Under the pieces are notes generated by a model. It saw only the letters and a program-made list of their open reading frames with translations. It was not told where the DNA came from and did no database searches. Source: Gordius sp. MW1 (lineage: Eukaryota > Nematomorpha > Gordioida > Gordea > Gordiidae). From it: a stretch of 64,000 nt of DNA. Positions 13,507 through 24,916 of this stretch are shown here, in pieces (positions within the stretch are counted from its first letter, which is position 1; every line of letters starts with the position of its first letter). Location of the stretch: contig OZ038527.1 in assembly GCA_964036665.1 (NCBI GenBank), forward strand, positions 3,038,001 through 3,102,000. Direction: 5' to 3'. A program made the position numbers and the translations under genes.

Positions 13507-13671
13507 CAAGGGCGTAGCCAGGATTGGATATAGAGGGGGGGGCATTAATGATTTAGGGAGGGGCAAAATAATAATTTTAAGTAATTTTGGTCATAAACAA
13601 ATTAAAATTTGTGAATTTTACATTTAGAGGGGGAAGCCGCCCCTCCCTGCCACCCCCTGGCTAGGCCCATG
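13507..13671. mobile_element. hAT-like MITE, family 1
   Basis: Ends CAAGGGCGTAGCCAGG and CTGGCTAGGCCCATG with the family interior; duplication no longer clear. It begins 38 bp after the donor of the exon ending at 13468. Confidence 0.8.
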
Positions 13672-13672
13672 A

Positions 13673-14708
13673 ATATTAATAACAATACTTCTCCTTAGTT
13701 TATTAGACAATAAATTCTCATTTGCTTTTTGCAATAATAAATAGTAAATACTCCGGGGAATAAGCCGTAAAACAAAGCGGATATCATAAATAGTATTTAT
13801 TTTTGCAAATAAGCCTAATGATCCCGCAGTTGGCTTCCTTAGCAATCTATTATCGCTCTTGGCGTTTTAGTTTTATTAAACGAACGCGTGCCAAAAAAGC
13901 TTATGATATAAAATTTGCCTCATTAATTCATACTTATTTTATTGTGATAAAGCTTTTCCACATCTTAACGATTCTAACATATGACAAAAGATTATTCCAA
14001 TTTCACGTAATTTACCAATCCTTTTGATGTAGTTATCCCATCTGCCACATTTTTTTCATTTTTAAGGAATTTGTACCGAGTTAAATATTTCAAAAATGTA
14101 AATAATTGGCTTCATTTAATAGTTTAAACTAAATCATTTTTCCTACAAAAATCTCAAGAATGCCGAAAGAATGTTTGAATTCTAACGTTGTGATGTGATT
14201 AATTGTTTTTTGATGGAGCACGTTGTGAAAACACATAGTTTATAATACCACCTCCCCATACCCATTCCTGCCTAAGATTAATTGATTGTTAGAATTCCGT
14301 TTTCCTGCATAACTTCGCATTGATCCCCATCTTCTATGAAGTTAGTTTATTGGGTTATTAAAACAAATAGTATTAGTTAGAAGATAGCTAGATATTGGGA
14401 TTTGTGGATGACCTTTTTACAGATTAAAGTTTGTTTGTATAATAGAGGGATAAGTAGTAGTAGTAGAATTAGTGGTAGTGAAAGTTGAGGGAGGAAATAT
14501 AAGTTCACTAACGCGCGGCGTACTGAAAGTTAATCAGGCCTCAACCTCCCCCAGCGAGCGAAACAAAAAACCAATATTACCTCCCTCTTCCCATTCCTCC
14601 GCTCCATTTAAATTCCTGAACTAGCATCTAGACGACGATTTTTTAATTTTTGAAAATCTATCACATATTTCGATTCGCACACGCAAATACAACACACATG
14701 CTCTAATA
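13673..14708 (+). other. Stretch before the alternative first Shroom exon
   Basis: About 1 kb of AT-rich sequence with no supported exon. If 14709 is a true start, the promoter should lie here; a short AGTAGTAGTAG repeat is at 14455 and a more GC-rich, pyrimidine-rich patch at 14510-14620. No clear core-promoter motif was found. Confidence 0.4.
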
Positions 14709-15850
14709 ATGTTTAAATCTATCGTTAAATCTTGGCTCACGAAAAGGAAAAAAAGTGATTCCACCCAGTTGGATGGTCAGGAACGATCTACGAAACGGGA
14801 CAGTAATTGTGCGCTAAACACGACGTTTAAGAAATCGGCCACCCTAGATTGTTCGAGTCCGAGCCTTAAGACTGCCAGCTATTATTTCCCCCACATTGAC
14901 GTAGTCGCCGATAAAAGTTCTCCGAAATTGCATGGGCCCGAACTAGCTCCCAAACCCAAAATTAACCATAATACTACACAAACCAACCTATCGCCCGATA
15001 AAAAGATGCCCCAAAAGCCAGCATGCGAGTCTCCTTCCCCCCTGTACGTTAAATCGTACGCGGCCAAAGAAACCGTGGGTTGCGGTGCCTTGACCCGGAG
15101 TCGATATCATCGTTACTACAGCAACAACATTAATTCAAGCAATACCGAAGACAAGATCACAACGACGGTCAGCTATGTCAAGCCAAACTCGCGTTACGTT
15201 AAAAGTACCGACCCCACTTCGAATAAAACCAATCCCGAAATCGACATGGGCAAAGGTCCGGCTACTCCATCGGCTCCACCTTCACGCAGCGATAGCGGTT
15301 ATTGTTCTTGGGACAATGGCTACGACGCCCTACCCCTGCTACCACAGGCAAACCCTTTGAATCTTGTTCAAGGTGATTCCACCACTACGACCCTGGCTAA
15401 AAGTCTTGGGGGCAGCGGGGATGAAACTGAGGAGATGGACGAAGAGAGTTTCGGTTACTGCGAGGACGCCCCATCATCTCTCATGGACGATTTTCCATCC
15501 GGGCACACCGGTGTTGATGGTCAGGGTATGGGTAGGAGAACTAAACTAGGCGAATTGACACCCTCGTTGAGCACTACTACAACGGATAATAACAGTTCCA
15601 TCGGGAGTTTTCCCGAGCACTCCGATCATGATGGAAGCGATCCCATTTATGTGAATAATAATGGTGGCTACGCCTACAAGTATCCAACGAATTTAGGTAG
15701 TGCTAGAAGTCCTCCTAGTCAAGGACCGAACAAGGATTATCACGAAAGGGACGAGCGTGGTGAACAGGATTACAATAGCCCAGAGCCACCCCGCATTCTA
15801 CCCCGGCTCAGGCATCGACCCGACATTATTCCCCGCATCTCGGATAAAAC
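14709..15850 (+). CDS. SHROOM: Alternative first coding exon of Shroom (short isoform)
   Basis: An 1,142-base open exon starts with ATG at 14709 (MFKSIVKSWLTKRKK) and ends in a canonical donor, AAAAC then GTAAGT, in phase 2. It joins in frame to the exon at 16153. The 380 residues are low complexity, with Ser/Thr/Pro-rich stretches and an acidic patch (DETEEMDEE); I see no domain. I found no acceptor just upstream that is in phase with the exon ending at 13468: the frame stays open above the ATG, but the AG at 14630-14631 gives the wrong phase. The simplest reading is a separate promoter and first exon, giving a protein of about 668 residues. Because exons ending at 13468 and 15850 both leave phase 2, either can be spliced to 16153. 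Confidence 0.7.
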
Positions 15851-16152
15851 GTAAGTTACGACGTTACGACTAACTGTTTTATAACCGCCCAATTTAATGC
15901 AAGTTGTTGCTCTGCTCCCGATTTATGAAAAATTAGCCTAAGATTTTGCTCTCATTAGAATTTGTTTAAGACTCGACATCTAACTTGATACTCTAATAGT
16001 ACTTATTTAGTTTAAGGAAATTTTAACCCCATGTCCAGTAATTTAGTTTTTATGAAATATTGTATCAGCATTTATTGCAATGGTACAAATTTACCTACTA
16101 AAACTTAATAAAGCTGCCATAACTAATTAATAAATTGACGCGTGTTTGTTAG

Positions 16153-18312
16153 GCTCTTGTCACAAAATGGGAAGCGACAGTCGATATTATTAGACCCATC
16201 AAAGATACAGCATCATCATGTTCGAAGCAAATCACGTGGGGAAAAGGATTTTGAGACTTTGAGTCTAGAATTCAGCAAAATGACAACCGACCCTAGAATC
16301 CTGGAAGTTTTGGTGGATCCATTGTCGGGGTGGATGGAAGAAGCCGTTGTCAAATTGTACGCACTCTTCGGTTTGCCCTGTTACCAAAACACCCTAGATA
16401 CGCTCAAGTAGATAAATGATATTTAATTTCAAAAATTTTATTAAATTTTTTTATCGTGAAAAAATATAATATCTGACTTAAAAAAGAAAGTAGACATCAA
16501 TGTATGTATAAAAAATAAGTTAAAATATTTTATATGCTTATTGCTATAACGAATTTTTTTAATATAGACAAATTAACGAAAAAGCATTCGTGATAAATGG
16601 CTTGGATACCCGAACATCGTTTGATGTCAATTTCATAAAGGTAAAAAATTATAAAGTAATTGGGTTTAAAAAATTAAGTTCTTATTTGGTAAACGGGATT
16701 AATTGATTAAATAATTTGGAAACGAATTATTCGAATAATTTATGTTATTATTATTTTTAAATATCTAAGTTTAAGAAAAGAAATAGTCAACCACTAACTG
16801 TTATCAAATTAGGGTAAAAAATCACTTTAAAAGGATGATAGAGAGAAGAAGGCTAGGTGTTTTCAATTGTTAAGAAATGCCATTATTTTAGGTTTATTAT
16901 AATTTATAATATAATTCACAGGGTGGCAGGTGCCACTTTATAATTAAATCTTTCTTATAAAGGATAAAATAAAAACCATCATTTGTCCCCCTCCCCCCGA
17001 TTTAAAATCAAGGTATGTCCATGATAATTCACATCGTAAAATTGTTTAATAGATTCTCCTCTTTGGAATCCCCATATATTTTTCATTCCTGTGTCTATTT
17101 TCTTTTTTATTTTGAATATGCTTAAAAACGCTAAATTTCTACTCCATTAACCATTATTATCACACCCTAAGATTAAAAAGGGACTAGTTAATAACATTAA
17201 CATTATATTACACGAAATCGATTGACCTATATATATATATACATATCGCTTGTATTAGGGGGAATTGTTAAAAGGTGTTAATTGCATGATGGATGCCCTG
17301 AAAGATAGACAGATGGCTATCGAAGGCGACATTCAATCCGACGAATGTAAATGGAAATCTGTCATGGCTGACTTATCTAAGGTAAATTATAAGCTTTAAT
17401 TGCCCAAGAACGTATAGAATAAGTATATGCATGGGCGTAGCCAGGGGGGGGGGACAACCCCCTAATTTACAAAAAAAAATTTCAATGCAAAAACTTTAAA
17501 AAATTAAAAATTTTATGTTTTGCCCCCCTCTAATTGAACTTTTAAACGTTTTGCCCCCCCCCCCCTATAATCCAAAACCTGTCTACGCCCATGATTATAT
17601 GCTTTTTTAGATTAGTTACAATGTGTACAAAAAACTTGTTATTAATTATAAATTTCTTGTTTTTTATTCAATTCTTACTCTATTTATTATTATGTGAGAT
17701 TTAGTGTAGTAATATTATAAAGACTACTATAAATATGTTTTAGGTCGCCAAACCTAACGAAGTGGAACGGGCCAAGCAATATTTCGAGGATTTGGAGAAA
17801 ATTATATGCCTCTTGATGAGCCTTTCATTTCGTATAACAAAAACGGGGCATAAGTTAGAATTCTTTACGAACTCCAAAATGTCCGAAGCCGCCGCCGAGA
17901 AGGTAAATTGAGCAAAAATGCACCTTTTTTTTTGAAAGCCGAAAATTATGCGATTTTTACAATTACTATTTTTTGTGCAGGAAAATCTGAAAGGAAAAAG
18001 CGAGAAACTCATTCTGCAGTTTAACGAAGCAATAAAATTAAGGGAATCCATCGATAAAAGAGGATCAAACATAAACACATACTTTACCAACTATTCCCCC
18101 CACCTGGACTGTGAATTTTTTTCCATGCATTCAAAGACACGGGCCAAACTTATTATAGTAAATCCTTTTATAATTATTTTATTTTTCTATTATTTATTTA
18201 CTTATTTAATTATTTGTTTATATTATTTTTATAGGACAAGAGGCACGTGATTGAAAAAATTAAATTAGGCGAAGAACAAATTATTGCCTTGGAAACGCGA
18301 CAAAATCTATAG
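16153..18312 (+). CDS. SHROOM: Shroom C-terminal exons with ASD2 domain
   Basis: Six exons: 16153-16407, 16568-16640, 17259-17381, 17744-17902, 17981-18157 and 18235-18312 (stop TAG 18310-18312). All joins keep phase. The last four exons (about 178 residues) match the ASD2 domain of Shroom: an amphipathic run (ELLKGVNCMMDALKDRQ), then AKPNEVERAKQYFEDLEK and ICLLMSLSFRI, equivalent to the vertebrate KPNE...DLDKVVNLLLSLSGRL block, and finally KTRAKLIIDKRHVIEKIKLG followed by EEQ, close to the vertebrate ALIIEQRELEDKIKLGEEQ. In known animals ASD2 is a coiled-coil dimer that binds Rho kinase and drives apical actomyosin contraction. The 85 or so residues before it are not recognised. A polyadenylation signal AATAAA lies at about 18422. 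The MITE at 17430-17593 sits in the intron between the first two ASD2 exons. Confidence 0.9.
17430..17593. mobile_element. hAT-like MITE, family 1
   Basis: CATGGGCGTAGCCAGG to TACGCCCATG, flanks AGTATATG and ATTATATG (7 of 8). Both a G run at the left and C runs at the right are present. Located in an ASD2 intron of Shroom. Confidence 0.87.
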
Positions 18313-19552
18313 CATCGTCATTTTATAAGCCATTATGGGCGTCGAATCGTATTACCTATGTCAAACCATCAAAAGCATCATAATATAATCTTATTTATAT
18401 GTTTCATTTCATAATAGTCATAATAAATTATGTTTTGTGAAGTGGCTGCTTTATCTTGATTTTGATGACAGTTTTTTTAGTCATTGATTCCGCTGGATGA
18501 AAAATAACGGCTAAATTTGGTGTAAATTACAGATCATTCTTGTTGTTTAACAATTAAAAGTGCACCAATTGCTACGTGAATATATAGTTTGACTGGGTTG
18601 TATGTTTTTAATTAACAATTCACATCATTCATTTAATTGTAAAAATGGAAGGATTATGAATCTTGCTCGGTCAAAGCCAATGTTTGATCCCATAGCCAGG
18701 CATATTTTGTACGATCAATTTTTTATCAACAGAATTTTATATAACAACGATTATTAGGAAAATGTAAGTTTAAATTTGGAAAATAAACATTTAAACTGTT
18801 TAACCAAATATATCAAAATATTTAAAAGTATGCCTTTGCTATTTTATAGCCAATTAATATTCATCAACCTTTTTATCTTTCAATAATTTTTAATTATTGC
18901 AGTTTGAAATATTAATAAATTGCTCGGACAGATAAATAATTATTCCACATCACGATAACTAAAAAGTACAAATGTCCACGATGATTAAGATGGGCCATAT
19001 ATGTCTCATCAAATATCCACTCTTTGGCTACATTTATCAGTCGTATCTTTTCTAGCTTATAATGTTCATATATTTTAATATAATCTAAGCGTTAAAAGGG
19101 CAACACACATAACTAATTATGTAATACTTACAACTTAGATGTTCATCAATGAAACCGGTTAATCAGTATAAATTTGAGCTAATATAATTGTTAAGAAGTG
19201 TACAAATCATATATTTAAAATTTAATAATTTGTGATTTTATTTTATTTTTTTATTTATGATATAAGCTATAGTACTCATAAAATTGTAAATTATTTTTCT
19301 GCCCTTATTAAAGGCTTAAAGCATTTCCTTGTTACAGCACTCTTTTCTGTATACCAACAAAAATTTACATTAATACTGTCTTGCTAATCTGTAAAGCAAT
19401 TCATGATTGGCAAATGCTGTATAAAAATATAATATTTCATATAATTAATAAAAGCATTAAATTGTGGAATTTTGCGTCATTATATAAATGATTCTTTCTT
19501 ATACATCTTTCTATATATCAAGGTGTAAATTTTAATTGACAACACATGCTCA
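18313..19552. other. Intergenic DNA 3' of Shroom
   Basis: AT-rich, contains the likely polyadenylation signal near 18422 and otherwise nothing I can identify. Confidence 0.5.
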
Positions 19553-20276
19553 GTGGGGGTCAAAGGAGCTCATCAGGAAAAAAAGGAGCACACTTTGTTT
19601 ATTGAAAATAAATCAAGGCAAAACTATCAAACGTAATTCTAAGAAGAATTTGCACAAAGAAGGGTGTATTAATTTTAAAATAACCCTAACCCAAATCAAG
19701 AAATCAGTCCCTCATTTTTTTTTAAAAACATATCATCTCATAAAATGTCAATATACATCATGCAATTATATCACATGTATATAAACAAAATGATACAATA
19801 AAATCTTTTCATACATGATTCATATTATTATAAGTAAGAAAAAATATCAGGATAAATAAAATATGTAATTTTATAAAAATTCATAGTTGGTATTTAAAAA
19901 ATATAAGTGCTAAATTATACAATAAAATCTTTCCATACATAAATGATATTTATTATAAGTATAACATCAGGATAAGGTATTTGCTAAAACAATATGTTAA
20001 ATTCTGATATACATGATGAGAAATGTTCCAATACAATCTTTATATATTCATATATTTACTTTGATTTCACTAGGACATGTTAATATAAAATATTTTGTGC
20101 TAAGACAATATGTTAAATTCTGATGAATAATATGAGATAAGTTCCAATAAATTCTCTAAAAATTTATGTATACATATATTACTTGTTACAAATTCACCAT
20201 ATCAAAAAACCCGAGCAAATCTGAGCAATCATGACGAGTTTCGCTCCTATTTATGTGCTCCTTTGACCGGTTCCCC
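19553..20276. mobile_element. TIR element A (termini with GTCAAAGGAGC)
   Basis: Left end GTGGGGGTCAAAGGAGCTCA; right end reversed GGGGAACCGGTCAAAGGAGC. Flanked by a perfect 9-bp repeat ACATGCTCA (19544-19552, 20277-20285). Near its left side it encodes a peptide with INQGKTI and SKKN that recurs in element B, probably a relic of a transposase. Superfamily not identified; an 8-bp duplication would suit hAT. Confidence 0.75.
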
Positions 20277-20542
20277 ACATGCTCATTAAAACGAATCGGG
20301 GTCAAAATAGCAGAATTATGAAAAAATAGCAGAAAAAGTCGGGGGGATGGAGAATGCGAAGCGCATAGACATTTTAGAATTATACGACAAAACAGCATAT
20401 ATTTAATTGTTATTTTCATGTCTTATTTTAAAGAATTTGTCTCATTTTTGAGCAAGAAGAGAATAAGTATACAAAATATAGATTTTAATGCATATTTGGT
20501 TAGAATTTAAAAAATCTTCAAGAAGTGGGCAGGTACTGACCC

Positions 20543-20842
20543 TTGGTCAATATTCTTACATCAAAGCTAATATGGGTAAAAATCATCAGACCCAATATTT
20601 ATCAATTTATTGATTATCTCAAAAAGATACAGAAAGAAACTAACTCAAATATTTATAAAATAAACCAAGGAAAAACAATAAACCCAAAATCTAAGAAAGA
20701 AATCAACAAAGAATCTTGTATCAATAATTTAAAAGAACATTATACTAACAGTGAAATAGACCCATCTCAATTTCTAAAAACAATATCATGTTATCTAAAA
20801 TATAAAGAAAGAGATGCAATGTTAAATATTATTACCACTTGA
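20543..20842 (+). pseudogene. Transposase-like relic in element B
   Basis: A frame without a known domain but with IYKINQGKTINPKSKKEINK, ESCINNLKEHYTNSEIDPSQ and FLKTISCYLKY. The first part aligns by eye with the frame at 19536-19784 in element A (INQGKTIKRNSKKNLHKEGC). Conservation between two separate elements argues for an ancestral coding region, now truncated. I cannot name the transposase family. Confidence 0.5.
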
Positions 20843-21072
20843 TTATTTGTCTGTTATAATTTAGTAAATATTAATAAAATTGGTCAGTTATAATCTAGTA
20901 AATATTTATAAAAAAACTTAAATGAGTGTAAAGGCAAAACATTTTAAAGGGTCAAAGTAGCAGGATTAAAAAGTAGCAGAATAATATGACTTTTAGATAA
21001 TCAATATAACCCTAACCCTGACCTAAAACACTAACCCTAACCTAAAACACTAACCCTCCTCACCAATCTAAG

Positions 21073-21475
21073 ATGGAAGTATTAGTATTCAACATCTATA
21101 ATATAAACTATGAATAAAAGATAGGTTAAAACTTAAATTCTATTTCCTTTATTTCCAAAATTGTAAAAATAATATCATATCCATGGAAGTATTAGTATTC
21201 AACATCTATAATATAAATTATGAATAAAAAATAGGTTAAAACTTAAATTCTATTTCCTTTATTTCCAAAATTATAAATATAATATCATATCCATGGAAGT
21301 ATTAGTATTCAACATCTTTAATATAAATTATGAATAGAATTTTAGGTTAAAACTTTTAATTCTATTTCCTTTATTTCCAAAATTGTAAATATAATATGAT
21401 ATCCATGGAAGTATTAGTATACAACATCTATAATATAAATTATGAATAAAAGATAGGTTAAAACTTACATTTTAA
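21073..21475 (+). repeat. 110-bp tandem repeat, about 3.7 copies
   Basis: Units start ATGGAAGTATTAGTATTCAA (ATGGAAGTATTAGTATACAA in the fourth) at 21073, 21183, 21293 and 21405, with few differences between copies; the fourth is partial. It lies inside element B and is absent from the short relative at 55299-55506. Confidence 0.9.
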
Positions 21476-21624
21476 TTCATCATATCAATAAACAGATGTT
21501 CAATCTTGACCAGTTCTGACCAGTCTTGATCAGTTCTGACCAATTCTGCTGTTTTTTTTCTGCGGTTTTGACCCGGTCCCATTAAAACATATGGTTGTAA
21601 ATTTGAATTAAATATTTGTGGGGG

Positions 21625-24600
21625 ATGGAGGCATGCGACCTCTTAATACCTCTCGAAGGGTTGCTGCAAAAATTCACTAATGTAATGAAAGGATTTCAAT
21701 ATAGATTTTTTGTCATTAATCCTGATTCGGGATATCTAGAATATTATCTAGTATATTATATAATTTTAATTCTAAATACTAATAGAGTGAAGACAATTAC
21801 AAGCAAAAATTAAAACCACGAAATTCTATATACCTCGGAGTAATAATTAGTTAAATGCTTAAATTTTTTTAGGATTCTATTATATCTCCTAGTGAAGAAG
21901 ATTCTTGTACGTTCACCATAAATTCTCCCTTAGGTGAGAATTTCAAATTAAAAGGTAAAGACCTATTTTTTATATATATGTTTTGTAGCACTAGATGCTA
22001 GAGAGCGACAAATTTGGGTCAATAGATTAAGATCAGTTTCTGAGCATTTTAATGATAAACTGGAACAGGTAAATTGTTACCTGAACATTTATTAATGTAA
22101 TTGCTTTGAATTTTTTATTTTCAACATTTATATATAAATATATGAACTAAATGATTTGTTATAAGTTAATTAGTTGTATATAATATTACATTATTTGCAA
22201 ATCAATTTTTAATCTGCATTTAATAAACTTAAATTTATATGCATTGATAATTAGATAGGATAGACTTGATTATTTTAGTTTATCCATTAAGATAAAAGAA
22301 AATTAAAGAAAGGGAAATTTATCATACATGCTCAAAAATACTAAAATTATTTTATGTTCCAATGCAAATTAAGGATGTTTGACTTCCTTGCTTTAATTTA
22401 AATTTTAGGCTTCACTCATGATGAAGGGATTTTAAAATGTATTTGTTTAATTAAAATGGAAATGAAAAATTTTGAACTTTTCAATATATATGATTTTAAT
22501 GACTTTTACATGTATTATAACCAAAGGCTGCATTGGTTTCTGTATGTTAGCTTCAAAATAAATTATTTCTGGAATGTATTAAGCCAAATTGATAATTTAC
22601 TTGGATAAATAATTTATATTTTATTCACATGGAAATATCCCTATTTTTGATATTTGACATAGTTTTTTTTTCAAAATGTAGCTCTTGCTATGAAATGGTC
22701 ATTAGTAGTTAATAAGTTGTTAGAAGCTCAAAATAGTTGAATGATATTGTGTTAATACATATCTTTTAATCAAGATTCCATTTTTTTTCACTTGATTTTT
22801 GTGTTGCAAGATTCAGTTCTTAATCCATGACCAGGCTCTTATTAGAATAAGATTGGGACAATTTTCAATTTTCATAAGAATCTTCCTAAATATATCAACC
22901 ATTTTTCCATCTAAAATTTGAAAAAATCGTTATTTATAAAATTAATTTAACTTAGTAACATTATATCTTTTGTTTCAATTTTACATAAAACAATTTCATT
23001 TTTAAAATTTGTGTGAACATTTTTTGCACTGTTAAATTATAATTTTACGTTGCTTTTTAGCAATCAACGTCTACAAATGATATGAATAAAGGAACACCAG
23101 CAAAAGTTATCCCTAACACAACATCTACAGATTTCTTCAGTAATATGTTCAATTTTGATAACATTGCCAAAAACCTGGCCCCTACCAAAATCCCAATCAA
23201 TAATTCTATGCAATCATCCCAAAGTGTACCATCAATAACCAATGCTTCAATCCAACCCAGCCATACCTCCCTAAAGGCTCTCGAGTATTAAGTGGCTATT
23301 TTACCGTGCAAAATATTAGATATTGTTTTTTTGAACAAAATTTATAGAGCAGAATTTTAATTGGAATCCACGTTTGCTAAATGTATTGCATACTAGTGGT
23401 GTAAAAATGGCTGAGTTTTGTTTGGTCGATTTTTGGTTTAACTACGGTCGGCTCTGGTATGTTTTTCAAATTTCGACTAAGCCTAGTGGTCGTCTAAGAA
23501 AAATAGACCACAAAATCTTTGGTCGAGTCGACGAAAACCAAAGGCCGACCAAACAAAACCCAGCCGTTTTTACAACACTATTGCATATTTTTAGCTGGAC
23601 TTTATTTAATATTGGCATTATTTTGATATGAAACCGTGTCACTTACTCAAATACAATTTGTGCGAACTTTATCGAAATGCTGAGCTTTAATTTAATCGGG
23701 CAAATTTATATCTGCTATTTTATTCGTGCACATTACAGGGCTAATCAACTCACAGCCGTACACGAAGTTTTGCGCGTAACCCAGCGTCATTTCGATGATA
23801 TCAAGGACATGATTGAGGTCCTTATTTTTGGCACCACCATTTTTTGCCATTATTTAAACAAATTTTACCCTTTTATATAGCTCTTTTCACCCACATTACT
23901 CTTAAAAGTTGGGGTATGAGTTATAAATAAGCTTAGTTACCTATCATTATCGCATATATAAGTTCATGGGCGTAGCCAAGGGGGAGCTCAAAGGGGCGGC
24001 TGCCCCCTCTAAATCCAAAAATTTGTTGAAATTTATCAAACATATGGCTAAAATTTCAAAAAATGTCCATTTTGCCCCTCCCCCTCTAATTCCATTGCTG
24101 GCTACGCCCATGTATAAGTTTTTAGCGTTGGTGTTAACTAGTGTCGTAAAAACGGCTGGGTTTTGTTTGGTCGACATTTGGTTTAACTAAGCCTAGAGGC
24201 CGACTAAGAAAGAAGACCAAAAAACCTTTCTGATTATGTTTAGCCGACTAACCAAAGGTCGGTCAAACAAAACCCAGCCGTTTTTACAACACTAGTGTTC
24301 ACCTATAAAAAATGTTGAGTGATAAAATGATAATCGTTGTTTTGAAAGACAAGTTTTAGTTTTTATTTTTCGATAGAAGTTTATTTCCAATTAATTGTGT
24401 ATGTTACATGCTAAAATACATTAAATAAATGAGCCGGCATCGAGCCATGGATTGAGATTGTATTGGATTTTACCATTTCCATGCTGATTTTCTGCTTGAT
24501 GTGAAAGAATTCTTTGCGATCGTGTGTAATGGAGGTTATATATTTTGATATTTGTTTGATGAATTGGCTGCCCTCGGGACGACCTAAATTAGAGATAGTC

Positions 24601-24916
24601 GTGTAAAGAGTAGACTTTTTATTAGAGCTTATCCCCTTCCGTGTCCCAAGCTAAACCGATTGCCGATAAAAGCAAAGCGTCTCAAGCCCACGAAAACCCG
24701 TCTGAAGCAGCGGTCCTCGGGTGTTTAGACCCCGACCTTTTGATGCTAAAAGCCACAACCTACGCCACGGTAGATGCCTTAAAAGCTTGCCTCAATATCT
24801 TGGAACAATCACTGGACGTGGGCTATTTAAACGAGTTCTTGATGCCCGCACAACACTCTAGTTCTACGCATTCTAGCCACGCTCACACCAGCAGCATTTC
24901 CTACATTCCTAGTTGA
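21625..24916 (+). CDS. OSBPL10/11: ORP10/11-like oxysterol-binding-protein relative, PH domain present, ORD absent
   Basis: Seven exons: 21625-21750, 21786-21839, 21873-21954, 21989-22068, 23061-23284, 23739-23817 and 24626-24916 (stop TGA). Phases agree and the product is about 311 residues. Residues 10-110 form a PH domain: EGLLQKFTNVMKGFQYRFFV, LEYYL, KPRNSIYLG, SIISPSEEDSCTFTIN, then DARERQIWVNRL, which tracks the ORP9/10/11 PH domain closely. A Ser/Asn-rich linker follows, then the family's middle block (VHEVLRVTQRHFDDIKDMIE; LDPDLLMLKATTYATVDALK). These proteins are lipid sensors or transfer proteins at membrane contacts, and the PH domain binds phosphoinositides. The protein stops where family members continue into a sterol-binding domain of roughly 400 residues; no EQVSHHPP-type motif was found. 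The first three introns are only 35, 33 and 34 bp. The ATG is 36 bp past the target duplication of a TIR element, so the true start may differ. Confidence 0.85.
22069..23060 (+). other. Intron 4 of the ORP-like gene
   Basis: About 990 bp of AT-rich sequence; no repeat or exon recognised. Confidence 0.5.
23394..23580. mobile_element. hAT-like MITE, family 2 (TAGTGTTGTAAAAACGG ends)
   Basis: Ends TAGTGGTGTAAAAATGGC and GCCGTTTTTACAACACTA, flanks TTGCATAC and TTGCATAT (7 of 8). Terminal repeat extends about 35 bp to the TTTGGTCG motif. In ORP intron 5. Confidence 0.87.
23965..24112. mobile_element. hAT-like MITE, family 1
   Basis: CATGGGCGTAGCCAAGG to GGCTACGCCCATG with a perfect 8-bp duplication TATAAGTT on both sides; the clearest copy for defining family borders. 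In ORP intron 6. Confidence 0.92.
24139..24294. mobile_element. hAT-like MITE, family 2
   Basis: TAGTGTCGTAAAAACGGC to GCCGTTTTTACAACACTA, flanks GTGTTAAC and GTGTTCAC (7 of 8). It lies 26 bp from a family 1 copy in the same ORP intron. Confidence 0.87.

Larger units (their letters stand above)
20293..21579. mobile_element. TIR element B (termini with GGGTCAAAATAGCAG)
   Basis: Left end GAATCGGGGTCAAAATAGCA; right end reversed GGACCGGGTCAAAACCGCAG. Flanks are a perfect 9-bp repeat CATTAAAAC (20284-20292, 21580-21588), overlapping element A's duplication by 2 bp. An inner copy of the end motif is at 20948. Contents: a 99-codon frame at 20543 with KINQGKTINPKSKKEINKE, a short array of AACCCTAACCCT-like repeats (21008-21060) and a 110-bp tandem repeat. 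Confidence 0.75.

Noticed and set aside
20186-20419. 77-codon minus-strand frame
   Set aside because: It spans the border between elements A and B, so it cannot be an old gene.
21008-21060. CTAACCC-like repeats as a telomere or internal telomeric site
   Set aside because: Short, irregular and inside a transposable element that recurs at 55299-55506.
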